The notes beneath the pieces are model-generated. The model saw only the letters and a program-made list of their open reading frames with translations, was not told the DNA's origin and searched no databases. The translations under genes and the position numbers were made by a program. Shown one piece after another: positions 1 through 11,624 of a DNA stretch of 64,000 bases. Within the stretch, counting starts at the first letter, position 1; each line of letters opens with the position of its first letter. This DNA is from Narthecium ossifragum (Eukaryota > Streptophyta > Magnoliopsida > Dioscoreales > Nartheciaceae): contig OY986966.1 of NCBI GenBank assembly GCA_963920575.1, forward strand, positions 18,781,888 to 18,845,887. Reading direction: 5' to 3'.

Positions 1-1
1 G

Positions 2-1585
2 ATAGAGGCGCAAAGTTCAGGAAAATTACCCTCTCAAACGGTAATAAATCCAAGAGAGAATGCAAGTGCAATCATTTTGAGAAGTGGTAAAGAAGTTGAG
101 ACTCCAGTAAAGGAAGTTCCTGCATCTTCACCGCAAGGAAACGAGCAAGACATAGTCGCGGACAAAATCTTTCCCGATGACGACAACGTACCTAAACGTA
201 AGTTTCCACCTCTTTCTGATTATAAACCTGTACCTCCTTTTCCTCAGGCTTTGACAGAATCAAAAAAATATGAGAAGAATTCAGATCTATATGAGACTTT
301 TCGCCGATGCGAGGTAAATATTCCACTCTTAGATGCTCTTAAACAAGTACCTCGTTATGTTAAATTCTTGAAAGAATTGTGCACAATTAAGAGGAAGCAG
401 AAACTTAAAGGATGTGAGAAGGTGAAAGTAGGGGAAAATGTTTCTGCAATTCTACAAAGAAAAATTCCTACAAAGTGTAGGGATCAAGGTATGTTTACTA
501 TCCCATGTACAATCGTTAACACCAAATTTGAGAAAGCCATGTTAGATTTGGGAGCTTCTATCAATGTTATGCCATATTCTATATATTCTTCTTTGAAACT
601 TGGACCTTTGAATGAAACTGGTGTTGTAATTCAATTGGCTGACAGATCTAACGCCTATCCTAAAGGTGTAGTTGAAGATATTCTTGTGCAAGTCAATGAT
701 TTAGTTTTCCCTACTGATTTTTATGTGCTTGATATGGAGAATGGTGATCATAGTACTCCTATTTTGTTGGGAAGACCTTTCTTGAAGACATCCAAGACTG
801 AGATAGATGTCCATAGTGGCACACTTACTATGGAATTTGATGGTGAAACTGTTAAGTTTAATATTTATGATGCCATGAAATATCATGCGGATGATTGTTC
901 AGTGTATTCAATTGATGTGATTGATTATTTATCACAGGAAGTTTTTGAACTTAGTGATAAAGACAAATTGGAAGTGGCTATTAGTAAATCTCTGGAGGAA
1001 GAAAATGAGGAGCTATCTTTGAGTACTAATTTGCAGGAAACTGTTGCAACACTGAATGATTTTTCGATAATTCAGCAATCAGGTAACGATTCTTATAGTC
1101 CATTACCTGTTTGTAATGAGAAATCACTACCTTCTGTATTGCAAGCACCTATTCCAGATCTGAAACCTCTTCCTAATCATCTTAAATACGCTTTTCTTGG
1201 AGATGAAGGAGTATTACCAGTGATTATCTCCAATAACCTTAGTGCACCACAGGAAGAAAAACTTGTGCAGATTCTTAAGAAGCATAAGATAGCTATTGGT
1301 TGGACAATTGCAGACATCAAGGGAATCAGCCCGAGTACGTGTATGCATCGTATCTTGCTTGAAGAGGGAGCGAAACCTTCCCGCCAACCACAAAGAAGGT
1401 TAAACCCGCCCATGATGGATGTTGTAAAGAAGGAGATCCTCAAACTTCTTGAAGTTGGAGTGATCTATCCTATTTCGGATAGCACTTGGGTTAGTCCAGT
1501 TCAAGTGGTTCCTAAAAAGACAGGAATAACTGTGGTGAGAAATCACAAAGATGAGTTAGTTCCTATCCGTGTGCAAAACGGGTGA
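2..1585 (+). pseudogene. Athila-1 gag tail, aspartic protease and start of RT
   Basis: The frame is open from base 2 to a TGA at 1583-1585. The first ~120 codons are the gag C-terminus and linker. The retropepsin-like protease lies at about 500-850, with DLGASINVMP as the active-site loop (D-L-G instead of the usual D-T/S-G, normal for Athila) and ILLGRPFL as the flap-side block. The end of the frame is the start of the RT domain (WVSPVQVVPKK). The TGA falls just before the conserved CIDYRKLN block and looks like a TGG-to-TGA change. The same frame continues in the next entry. A second copy of this region is at 61200-61915. Confidence 0.88.
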
Positions 1586-2685
1586 AGGGTTTGTATTGAT
1601 TATAGAAAATTAAATGCTATAACCCGCAAGGACCACTTCCCTTTACCTTTTATTGATCAGATGCTTGAAAGATTAGCTGGTCATTCTTATTATTGTTTTC
1701 TTGATGGTTATTCAGGTTATTTTCAGATTGCAATTGCCCCTGAAGATTAGGAAAAGACGACGTTCACATGCCCATTCGGGACTTTTGCATATCGTCGCAT
1801 GCCCTTTGGCCTTTGCAACGCCCCAACTACTTTTCAAAGGTATATGGTTAGTATATTCTCGTATTATATTGAACAGATCATAGAGGTTTTTATGGATGAT
1901 TTCACAGTTTATGGAAACTCCTTTGATAATTGTTTACATAACCTTACACTTGTTCTTCAAAGATGCAAAGAAACTAGCCTTGTGTTAAATTCTGAGAAAT
2001 GTCATTTCATGGTTGAATAAGGTATAGTTTGGGTCATGTTGTTTCATCTAAAGGAATTGAGGTTGATAAAGCTAAAGTTGATATCATTCAATCTTTACCT
2101 TATCCCACTAGTGTGCGGGAAGTTCATTCTTTTCTTGGACATGCAGGTTTTTACCGAAGATTCATTAAGGATTTCTCCAAAATAGCATTACCGCTATGCA
2201 CGTTGTTACAAAAGGATAAGGTTTTTGAGTTCGATGATGCATGCAAAGAGGCATTTGATAAACTGAAAGAATTATTGACTTCAACTCCAGTTATTCAACC
2301 CCCTGACTGGAGCGTTCCTTTCGAAATAATGTGTGACGCAAGTGATTATGCAGTAGGCGCGGTTTTGGGTCAAAAGATCGGAAGAGCTTCTCATGCAATT
2401 TACTATGCTTCCAAGACTTTGGATGATGCTCAGAGAAATTATTCTACAACTGAAAACGAACTTTTAGCTGTTGTGTTTGCTTTAGAAAAATTTCGTTCTT
2501 ATTTACTTGGTACTAAAGTCATTGTTTACTCTGATCATGCAGCCCTTCGTTATTTAATGACGAAGAAGGAGGCAAAGCCGAGATTAATAAGATGGATACT
2601 TCTCTTGAGTGAATTTGATTTGGAGATAAAAGACAAAAGAGGAACAGAAAATTAGGTTGCAGATCATCTGAGTCGATTAGTTCAT
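1586..2685 (+). pseudogene. Athila-1 reverse transcriptase and RNase H, broken
   Basis: The RT continues directly after the TGA: CIDYRKLNA, then RMPFGLCNAPTTFQRYM and the catalytic FMDDF at about 1892-1906. A TAG at 1748-1750 and a TAA at 2018-2020 interrupt it, and the frame shifts between 2018 and 2035, after which RT motif [14 protein letters not shown] and the RNase H domain follow ([40 protein letters not shown]). The Asp/Glu/Asp residues of RNase H are all visible. A TAG at 2653-2655 separates RNase H from the conserved ADHLSRL that opens the integrase spacer. With four nonsense changes and a frameshift, no working polymerase is possible. Confidence 0.88.
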
Positions 2686-4052
2686 GTGGAGGATGAACTT
2701 CGTCTGCAGGAAGCATTCCCTGATGAACAACTGTTCTCTGCAACTGTGACATTACCTTGGTATGCAAATATTGTGAATTATTTGGTTACTAATATGTTAC
2801 CTTCTGATTTGTCTAAGGCTCAAAGAGATAAGATTAAAAGTGATGCCAAATACTATGTGTGGGAGGACCCATATTTATGGAAGCATTGTGCAGATCAAGT
2901 AATAAGAAGGTGCGTTCCTGAAAATGAAATTATTTCTATACTCACTTTTTGCCATTCTTATGCTTGTGGAGGTCACTTTGGAGTTAAGAGAACGGCAAGA
3001 AAGGTGTTAGAATGTGGTTTCTATTGGTCTTTTTTATTTCGAGATTCATACTCTCTTTGTAAATCATGCGAGAATTGTCAAAAGACAGGTAATATATCTC
3101 AAATGAATGAGATACCACAAACCTCCATATTATTTTGCGAAATTTTCGATGTTTGGGGCATCGATTTCATGGGTCCGTTCCCTATATCTTTCGGTTATGT
3201 TTATATTCTACTTGCTATTGATTATGTTTCGAAATGGGTAGAAGCTAAAGCTACCAGGACTGATGATTCTACAGTTGTTGCAGATTTTATCAAGTCTAAC
3301 ATATTATCTAGGTTTGGAATTCCAAGAGCTCTAATAGTGATCGAGGCACTCACTTTTGCAATCGAACTGTGGAGGCGTTGCTAAGGAAGTACCATGTGAC
3401 CCATAAGGTATCAACCGCCTATCATCCGCAAACTAGTGGACAAGCGGAAGTGTCAAATCGAGAGATCAAGTCTATCATTGAAAAGACGGTAAATCCAAAT
3501 AGAAAAGATTGGAGTTTGCGTTTGGATGATGCGTTGTGGGCATATAGGACGGCATATAAGACACCCATCGGTATGTCACCTTATCGCTTGGTATTTGGGA
3601 AATCATGTCACCTTCCAGTTGAGTTAGAACATAAAGCTTATAGGGCTATCAAGAGCTTTAATATGAACATGGATGAGAGTGGAGAACACAGGAAGTTGCA
3701 ACTGCAAGAATTAGAGGAAATTCGCAATGATGCCTATGAGAGCGCTAGGATTTACAAGGAAAAGACAAAAGCTTTTCATGATAAGATGATTTCTAGAAAG
3801 GAGTTTAAAGTTGGTCAAAAAGTCCTCCTTTACCAATCACGCTTATGTTTGTTTCCAGGTAAGTTGCGTTCTCGTTGGATTGGACCTTTTATTGTTACTA
3901 ATGTTTTTTCTCATGGTGCAGTTGAAATTCAAAGTTTAGCCACTTCCAAAATGTTTACGGTGAATGGCCATCGACTTAAACCTCTCTATGAAGGCGTTCC
4001 AACAGAAAAGTTGGAAAAATTGGACCTTGAGGAACCAACTTATACTGATTAA
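2686..4052 (+). pseudogene. Athila-1 integrase, frameshifted
   Basis: The zinc-binding N-terminus is visible at about 2950-3090 (HSYACGGHFGVKRT, then CKSCENCQK). The core has the first catalytic Asp in WGIDFMGPFP and the Glu in [13 protein letters not shown]. The region of the second Asp is lost to a frameshift near 3330: the upstream frame runs to about 3384 and the downstream frame resumes before 3369. The C-terminus contains the Athila signature [22 protein letters not shown] and the GPF(I/V)VTNVF module, and ends at a TAA after 4052. There is no env-like reading frame downstream. Confidence 0.88.
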
Positions 4053-5480
4053 AGAAGCCAGCATGAAGTCGAGCCAATGACAATAAACAAAGGCGCTGCT
4101 TGGGAGGCAACCCAAGGGGAGTTCGTTCCTTTCTCTTTTCATTTTCGCATTTCCATTTTATTTCTTTTTTCCCTTTCTTTGCATTCCACCTTACATTGGG
4201 GACAATGTCAGTTTCAAGTGTGGGGGAGGAGATCTAGGTTGCATTTGCCATGAGCGAGAACTAGTTAAGCTTGACATATTCATAACATGATTGAATGAGT
4301 AATTTTGTGACTTAGAATTAATTAGTTGAGTTATTTTCCTTGAGATGGTAGTGACTAAATTAGTAGACAAAAGCTGGTGAGATTTTGAGTCTCTAGACTG
4401 ACACATTCATATCAGTCTCACTAATTTCTTTCATGAGAGATATTCTTCCTTGGATTTGTTTCTCTAGAACTTGCTTTGATTCTATTTGAGGTCACATTGA
4501 CACATGCAATTAATTTTTCCTTTTGCTAAACACCTTTGAGCTTTATTGACTTCATTGTTAACCCACATTACAAGCTGTAAACCTGAAAAAAAATACTTCT
4601 GCTACCCAAGCCATAAAACTAGTGGAGCATTGATCGTAATTATGACATGTATGTGTGCAAAAGTTCAAGTGTGGGGGTGTTTGGAATAGTGGTATGGCTA
4701 TGATTGGTGAAGTGGAGTATATTTTTCATACTTAATTCGTGAGTATGTCGTTTCTGAAGAAAAAAAAAATGAAAGAACAAAGAAAAGAAGAAAAGAAAGT
4801 GGAGGAAATTGTGTCTCATGTTACAAAATGTGTTTATGAATCCTCCTAATACTCCAAGAAAGGGGTATGTTTATGTATGATCTCTACAAAAGTGGAAGTT
4901 TTTGCAAAAGATTATTCACTATTTCAGTAAAAAGTATTCCTTTGAACAATCTCTTTGCCAAGGTCGTAATGTTATACTGTTTGAGTATGTTGAAGCCAAA
5001 TTGAAGAAGTTGCTGAATGGAGTGATTGGTTGTACATGTCTTATTGATGCATTTTTGCTTCATTAGTTCCATTGGCTTTTGAGCAACATTCTCAAATATT
5101 TCCCACCTTAATCCTGCACCCCATTACAACCTTTTGAAGTCCTTATGATTTGTGTTATACATGTGATTCTAGTGGTGGAGAATGAGAAGATATGCAAGCC
5201 TATAGTAGATCATTTTCATTGGAATGAATTTGAGTGAAATTCATACCCTTCAAACACATGAGAGTTGAGTGTTTATTTCCGTGAGGTCTACTTATTTATT
5301 TTGCTCCATATTCAAGTAAAAAAGCTTACTGATTAATTTTTAAGTTGTCTAAAAATGTTTGTTTATGATGTGTTATGATTTTTATGAAAAGCTTGATTGT
5401 TTTCGTGTTGATGGCGTTGCAACCTTGATATCTTGAGTAGAGTGAATTTTAGTTTTGCCCGAGGACGAGCAAAAGCTAAG
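4053..5480 (+). other. Athila-1 noncoding region between integrase and 3' LTR
   Basis: About 1.4 kb with no convincing reading frame. It contains G-rich, PPT-like blocks at 4217-4232 (TGTGGGGGAGG) and 4668-4680 (AAGTGTGGGGGTG) besides the true tract at the LTR, and A-rich stretches near 4755-4800. Such a spacer is usual in Athila elements, where some copies carry an env-like frame; none is seen here. Confidence 0.7.
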
Positions 5481-5492
5481 TCTGGGGGAATT
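5481..5492 (+). promoter_or_regulatory. Athila-1 polypurine tract
   Basis: TCTGGGGGAATT lies directly against the TGATGATG start of the LTR, the position of the plus-strand primer in reverse transcription. Confidence 0.75.
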
Positions 5493-5835
5493 TGATGATG
5501 ATGCATAATGTTATATTTTTATCCCTTAATACTTAGTCTCCTATGCTTATTTAGTTCCTAAATACACTCATTATTCTTATACTTTGATTTAGGATGCAAT
5601 TGAAGTCCTTAAGTCGAAAAGAAGCTGAAAAGAATGCATGGATCAACTTTAAAGATTAATCTGTACCTGCTCATGAAGAATCAGATGATGTACCATATAT
5701 GGTTGGAAAGCTCTTGAAGTCTAGATTCTGGAGAATTTTACGGTTCGTGATTCCGAATTTCCTAGAGGAAGTTACGGCAATTTTAGTACCGATATCAAAG
5801 TCTGGATGGCAGAACAGTAATACGCTGGAACGTCC

Positions 5836-6123
5836 GATCGATCCGACACCCAGGGTCCGATCGATCAGACTATGCAGAAATGTGACAGAACATGTATTTT
5901 TTTGCTGAACATGGTCCGATCGATCCCTACATCCATCCTATGGGGTCCGATCGATCGGACACCTAAAGTTGGATCGATCGGACTCAGGAATAGCCAGAGA
6001 AGGTGGATTTTTACGCAACCGATCGATCCGACACACATAGTTCGATCGATCAGACTCGGACGTAAATAGAAGTTGAAGATTTTAATGAGACCGATCGATC
6101 CGACACTCAAGGTCCGATCGATC
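5836..6123 (+). repeat. Paired GATCGATC hairpin array in Athila-1 U3
   Basis: Nine GATCGATC sites start at 5836, 5859, 5918, 5949, 5972, 6021, 6044, 6093 and 6116. Four pairs are spaced exactly 23 bp, and the last three pairs recur every 72 bp. Flanking bases extend many sites to longer palindromes, for instance GTCCGATCGATCGGAC, and the two members of a pair can base-pair with each other around a ~7-nt loop. The array ends about 64 bp before the TATA box. Confidence 0.9.
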
Positions 6124-6186
6124 GGACTTTCCCAGTGAAGAAAATCAACGATTGTGATCTAATCCGAGGGTGGATACACTTGAGGC

Positions 6187-6195
6187 TATAAATAG
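6187..6195 (+). promoter_or_regulatory. TATA box of the Athila-1 LTR
   Basis: TATAAATAG. The same box follows the hairpin array in Athila-3 (58822-58830) and, on the minus strand, in Athila-2 (20455-20464). Confidence 0.65.
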
Positions 6196-7085
6196 GACTC
6201 TTTCTAGGGTTTGAGGGGGGATTCTTGGACACTTTTGACTGCTCTTTCTCCTCCTTTATATTTTCCTAGGTTTTCTCTTGCTTTATGAAATCTTTTGGAG
6301 GATTGTTCTCGATGGCCCTGCGTGGCTAAATCTTGATCCTTGGTCGAGGAGACTGAAACCTCGGAATCAATGAAACTGTGAGATCTAATTTATTTTTATT
6401 GTTCAGTTTATACATGAGTATTGAATGTTCTTCTGAGATTAAATCTTCATGATTGTCTTGTCTAATTGCTAGGAGGCCTACTAGTTTATTATTCATGGTG
6501 ATCTACTGCTAGGTTTGATATCAAATCCGGAATTGTTTGATCCCTCTAATCTGCGAAGCAACTAGGGTTTAATAATCTACTGCGTTTCAGAGATTGTTAG
6601 GTCTTAGGAAGAATATTCGACTAGATTAAATGCAACCGCTTGTGCTTGTGTTATTTAGCTTCATCGATCTCCCTATTCTTAAGGCTGCTACTAGATTAAA
6701 TCTACAGCGCTTGTCTTAGGTTGTTTAGTAGTTAGAGTTGATTAGATCGCTTGTTTCTAATTAACTAAGATTGAGGAGAGATTCGAATTGAATTCGGACG
6801 GTGAATATTCATGGTATGAATTGATTGATACTTGCATCTATGATCAGTTGTTGGATTCCGATGGTGGATGTTGACTCAGACCAAGGTTTGTTCTCTTGAT
6901 TCAACTTGTTTCTTCGCTTTAGATTATTTTTTTATTGTTTTTCCTCACGTTTAAAACCCCCCATCTTTGTTCACTAAGTACAAAACTAGGCTAAACACTC
7001 TTCGTGGGATCGACTCGTACTCGCACTACTACATTTATTTTAACGAGTATTGATTTTATTTTTGAGTGCCTGCGACAGCACATCA

Positions 7086-8042
7086 CTGCTTCTGATAGTT
7101 TGAAAGCCTGCCATGATTGAAGTTTGGCTTGGACAGCCTCAATCAAGTAATTGAAATCAATTACACGCGGGTTATGAACATTTAAAGGAATTCTCAAATA
7201 TTTCCATGTACTATGTCCCTCAGAAATCCCAAGGTATTTAATTACACATTGCCTTCTTCTAACTAAAATTTTAGGGGAAAACTTAACGCTAGACTTCTCA
7301 GGATTTGCCACTAAACCAAAAATATGAGAGAATTTCTTGAGGATATTGATCAATTTTTGTGCTTCCTCTCTTCCAGCTTTTGAGACAAAAGAACATCATT
7401 CGAGAATAACAAATGGTCAACTTTGAGTCTTCCTCTATCATAAGGAATGCCTTCCAAAGCCAGTAAAGGTTGCATGAGGAGATTTATGAGTACTTCCTGC
7501 ATTAGAATGAATAGATAAGGGGAGATAGGATCCCGTTGTCTTAATCCCCTTTTTTATTTGAACAGACCAGTCACCTTCCCATTAAGATTTAAGGAGAACC
7601 GAGGGGTTGTAATACATTCCATCACCCAAGAAATCCATTGAACTAGAAAACCCATAGCATCAAGCACCCTTTTAATAAAATTCCAACTTACTAAGTCAAA
7701 AGCAGCTTGAAGATCTACTTTAACTGCCATAAGAGGACTTGTAGCTGGAGCAGTACGCATGGTATGAATTAATTGTTGAGCAACACCTATATTGTCAAGT
7801 ATCGTTCTTCCATGGATAAATGCAGATTGTTCCTTGCTAATAAGATTTGGAAGATAAGGCTTCCGTCGGTTTGCTAGGACAGAGGTGATGAGTTTGTAAG
7901 CCACATTGCATAGGCTGATAGGCCTGAACTCCTTAAAATGCCGAGGATTTTTGCATTTCGGAATTAGAGCAAGGAAAGAGTCATTCCATCCAGGTAGTAG
8001 GTGACACGTTTTAAAAAACTGCTGAATCAGAGAGACTAAATC
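7086..8042 (-). pseudogene. LINE-1 ORF2, reverse transcriptase segment
   Basis: Minus-strand L1-type reverse transcriptase. Recognisable blocks are PGWNDSFLALIPKC, the fingers motif FRPISLCNVAYKLI, QSAFIHGRTILDNI and the motif-A region AVKVDLQAAFDLVSWNF between 8042 and 7554, and the thumb-side KYLGI/YLRIPLNVHNPRV at 7240-7180. The expected F-A-D-D box reads F-S-N-D near 7400, so a catalytic Asp is replaced. Several frame changes occur between 7554 and 7350. The segment is cut on the left by Athila-1 (7085) and on the right by the solo LTR at 8043. The bases that continue it are found at 11625 and above, with AAATC duplicated. Confidence 0.88.
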
Positions 8043-9516
8043 TGTCATGCCCCAACCCAGAAAACCCATCCGGGTCGAGGCGTGAGGGTTCCTACTCTAT
8101 TCAATCCATCAAAGGCGCGATCACAATAAAATAAGACAGCTAATTAACAATTGAATCTGGGGTCAAATAACATTTATGATTCTGATACAATATATTTAAT
8201 CCTCAAAATCGTTACATAAGGAAAAAATATATTTAAATAATCCAACAAGATTGAATAAACCCCAAGTCCTCGAACACCTCCATAAGTCGACGCGCCACCA
8301 TGTGCCTGTCCAGTTTGGATTTACGGAAGAAGAGTTGACGCATGCACCTATAAAACGCAGCCCGAGTAGGAGTGAGCAATAAGCTCAGCAGGATTCTATG
8401 CTACGACACTCACAAAGTAAGGGAACAGAATAGTGTCGCCCCCAACCAAAGCCTGGGTGTACACAGGTGCCCCATAACCCCACCACGTGTCCCTGAGGGC
8501 CTCAGTCATGGCCTTCCAGAAGAACTGGTCACATGCTGGGTCACGCTCAGTAAAGCAGGAAGCCAACACTGCTGATTCACCAGCAGGAAATGGACACTGT
8601 TAGGCGGGGAACGACCCCGCTGAGTAGGCACACCCTCTACTCATGAGTCATAGAACACTGGACACTGGCTACACCTCAGAACCCGGCTCGAGGCTAACTT
8701 GGCCTCTAATCCTCAATCAAGCATAATTGCAGCCAACTAGACAGTAGCCTCAAATCATCAGACTATTATAACAGATTAAATCCTAGACCTTGCTACCCAA
8801 CCTCGGTCCTAAGGCTAGATCTGAGCTGCCCGAGAGCCTCGGGTCAGCCATCAACCCATCGCCTACGTCCTATCCTCTATGCATCTAATGCAATCATGTG
8901 CATGCTATGCTCATGCACAAACAGAAGTGTATGCATGCAACATGGTGTCAGATAAAACACAAGTCCTGGTGTAGCCTACAGCTCGCCAAGGGTATACATA
9001 GCATCGGTCTAGAATAAAGCGGAATAAAATAGACACTCAGGACTACAAACGGGATACAACCCCAGCTAAACTATCAAGCAGCTATGATAGCAATGTAATA
9101 ATATTTTATTCAAAGCTATGGGTGTACTTAAGGCCCATTTACTCTACACATCCCAGGGGAGGCACAACTCCTCTGGTTCAACCACAATCCACGCACGGGT
9201 TTATGCAATGCACCACAAGAAGCAAAAAAAAATTTCAATGTAAGAGAAAGATCTGGGTCCTTATCGTCATTCATTCACACATCACAAAGATCTAATAAAG
9301 TTTAGAAATACAAACAGTGCAATCTCGATGACATGTTTATTGGCGATCGCTCCTTCACCGCTTGGAAGGATGCTTCGTCGTTCTCCACCTAATGATCACA
9401 AAGAGATTCTAAATATTAGCACTAAAACTATTTTTGGTCTTTTTATATAGCAAACAAAAGACAACAACTAATTATAAAAGAAAACTATACTAAGTAAATA
9501 ACTCGAAACACTAACT

Positions 9517-9533
9517 CCCCGGCAACGGCGCCA
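9517..9533 (-). promoter_or_regulatory. Primer-binding site for tRNA-Asp
   Basis: The plus strand reads CCCCGGCAACGGCGCCA, the 3' end of plant tRNA-Asp including CCA, so the minus strand is its complement. It lies 6 bp from the LTR edge at 9540. Confidence 0.85.
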
Positions 9534-10680
9534 AAATTTTGATAAAGCTTGAAAAGTGTCGTGGCTTAACAAGTCTACTCAAAATTACAAATTTATAATC
9601 AAATTACTAGCTAACTACTTTAGGGGTAGACAGTAATGAATCCGAGTTGATCCACAGGGAAATAGGATTGAGTTGAGATGCTCTGTATAGTCTCCTACTA
9701 ATGAGTTAAGGAAAGGTTTAGAACTTGAATTAAACTAGCTTGAAGCTAAAGGAATTTATAGACGCCAGGAAAGGGACCAAGGAATTCTTAATCCATAACA
9801 CGGGTTCTACCAGGTCTTCCTAAGATTAGGGCATACTAATCACATTGAATGGATTTTCTAATGGTTGATAGGTGAATGACTAGTTCTCCCAATCACTCAA
9901 CAAGTTCTGGTTAGGATTCCTCGTCGGTAAGAGCAATTATCTAAAATTCAGAGATCTAGTGGTTAGTTATGATCACCGCTAATGAATCCTCTGATTATGA
10001 TGAATTCATCGCGAGAAAATAAGTATTATATGGATTTAGGTGTAAGATCAAGATGGTTCTCACACCTTGATGGCCAAATCTCGAAAGATAGGATAAATGG
10101 AGGATTAGGAATAGAACGTAGTGGTTCTAGCACTACTATAGTGGTTCTAGCACTATACAATCCCTAATCACGAAGAAGAGTTCACCTGAGAGACCATGGT
10201 TCTAGCATGATCTTCCTATTAGATGAGTCCAATCCAAGCCTTAACATGCAATCGTTCTAGATCTATCACGAATAAGAACAATCCAAGCATCCAACAATAA
10301 ATCAACACCAAAATTATAAAAGAATTAAGATCAATCCATATAAGCCATGCAAAAAGGTATACAAGCCCTAGATCTTAGAAATCCCTAGTAGAAACCCTAG
10401 TTACATCATAAGAATCCCTTGGCAAGGGGTTTAGCTACTCCAAGACTGGACTGGATTGTTCCTCCGCCATGGATCCACAGACGGAGGTTGATGAAGTTCC
10501 TTCGCCATGGATCTCCTCCAAAAGAATCTCCCAAGAAAAATCTAAAAGTTGAAGGAAAACTGTTGTTCACGTCTCAACGAGAAGACCCCCAAAAACCCTA
10601 AAATATGCTTATTTATAGCCTAGGAACATCCGACTCCTGGATTAGATCTTGACTGTTGATTTCCTTCCTGCCAATCAAAT

Positions 10681-11043
10681 GATCGATCCTTCCATATAGG
10701 AGGATCGATCCTTTGGCTTCAATTGCTAGCCATGCACATAAAGGATCGATCATTCACATAGGAGATGATCGATCCTTCCCTTGTGTGATTGATAATGCCA
10801 TGTGGATGATCGATCATTCCATTAAGGAACATCGATCCTTTGAATTGGTGCTCTCTGTCACTGTTGTCGTACATAAATGATTGATCATTCAAGGAAGTGA
10901 AGATCGATCCTTCTCGACCTTGCTCTGTTGTCGTGCATACATGATCGATCATTCCATGAAGGAAGATCGATCCTTCGAATGGGTGCTCTCTGTCAAGGTA
11001 ATGCACTTGAATGATCGATCCTTCTCTGAGGTGATGATCGATC
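10681..11043 (-). repeat. Paired GATCGATC hairpin array in the 9540-11140 LTR
   Basis: Six pairs of GATCGATC or one-base variants start at 10681/10703, 10744/10767, 10808/10830, 10879/10902, 10943/10965 and 11013/11036. Spacing within pairs is 22-23 bp; the period between pairs is 63-71 bp. Each pair folds as a hairpin with arms such as GATCGATCCTTCC and GGAGGATCGATC. On the element's strand the array lies just upstream of the TATA box. Confidence 0.9.
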
Positions 11044-11624
11044 ATTCATGATGGAGTTGCCCAAACGAGCTCGTTTTGACTCCAAACATGATCTACCTCG
11101 TACTAGGGTCGATTGTACCTGAAATAGGATAAAACAGTCAGCGAAGCATTGCTCGGAAACCCTAGCCTAAGCGGAGAGGAGGAAGAAGAAGGAAAAGGGC
11201 AAACAGAGGCGGTTCACGGGCTACTTATAGGCCCGAGTCCGATCGGTCGCTCCCCGAGCGATCGATCGGACTAGGTCGGTTCACGCCCTTATCCGGACAC
11301 GTCGTAGGCGGTGCCAACCTCGAATCCGACCAATCACTCTTTGGAGCGATCGATCGGTTTGGGCTGGCAGCTGTCCTAACGACAGCTTCCGCGCGCCCGA
11401 ACTCAGATCTTTCGATCCCAAGTTCGCCTAATGTTCTAATAAACACAAATAACAAATAAGGGGCATGTGTGTGTACATCATGGGTGTGGAACCAACCGCC
11501 AAGGCGCAATTTACCAAATTACCCTTGGGAGTCTTCGCGATCAACCCGATCATGGAACAAGGCCAAACGGGCCAGACCCTAGAGCTAACGTGGTCGGGCC
11601 GTGTTGGAGGAACGGGTCCTCACA

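Larger units (their letters stand above)
1..7085 (+). mobile_element. Athila-lineage Ty3/gypsy element (Athila-1), 3' half
   Basis: The window opens inside the gag end of a plus-strand LTR retrotransposon and follows it through protease, reverse transcriptase, RNase H and integrase to the 3' LTR at 5493-7085. Athila assignment rests on the protease motif DLGASINVMPYS, the RT block CIDYRKLNA followed by RKDHFPLPF, the integrase block [16 protein letters not shown], and a long noncoding stretch between integrase and LTR. The pol is broken by several stops and two frameshifts. The element sits in LINE-1, whose reverse transcriptase resumes at 7086. CTGCT (7086-7090) would be the right target-site duplication; the left copy is outside the window. 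Confidence 0.9.
5493..7085 (+). repeat. Athila-1 3' LTR (1,593 bp)
   Basis: It starts TGATGATGATGCAT and ends GACAGCACATCA. The same sequence family forms the 5' LTR at 58200-59718, where the end is followed by a tRNA-Asp-type primer site, which fixes both borders. A TATA box (TATAAATAG) is at 6187-6195. Upstream of it lies the GATCGATC hairpin array. The right border abuts LINE-1. Confidence 0.9.
9215..11140 (-). mobile_element. tRNA-Asp-primed LTR element fragment (LARD-like or Athila-like)
   Basis: Read on the minus strand, an LTR (11140-9540, about 1.6 kb) starts TGACTGTTTTATCC and ends CTTTATCA, and is followed by a primer-binding site complementary to tRNA-Asp (9533-9517). About 300 bp of AT-rich noncoding internal sequence follows, then the element stops in the host LTR near 9215-9225. 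No coding region or second LTR is present. The LTR has a TATA box (TATAAAT on the minus strand near 10612-10618). It could be a truncated Athila relative or a non-autonomous element. The left border is approximate. Confidence 0.7.
8043..11624 (-). repeat. Solo LTR, Tekay family (LTR-A), interrupted
   Basis: Minus-oriented LTR running from TGTCATGCCCCAACCC to GGGTCCTCACA. AAATC is duplicated at 8038-8042 and 11625-11629, which proves a single insertion into LINE-1 ORF2 with no internal region left, hence a solo LTR. It is split by the tRNA-Asp-primed fragment at about 9215-11140. The part 11141-11624 contains a degenerate GATCGATC group (11244-11360) and a minus-strand TATA-like box near 11222. 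No gene is seen in it; short open frames are chance. Confidence 0.85.

Noticed and set aside
4053..5480. env-like gene of Athila-1
   Set aside because: No long frame, signal peptide or membrane segment in this stretch.
5865..6110. Short frames with repeated Asp-Arg-Ser/Ile-Asp text over the GATCGATC arrays
   Set aside because: They are translations of the palindrome array, seen in all frames and orientations, with no start context.
9517..9533. tRNA-Asp gene
   Set aside because: Only the last 17 nt match, placed at an LTR edge; it is a primer-binding site.
10681..11043. CRISPR-like array of regularly spaced short repeats
   Set aside because: Repeats are 8-13 bp palindromes in pairs, spacers are homologous rather than unique, and the context is a plant LTR.
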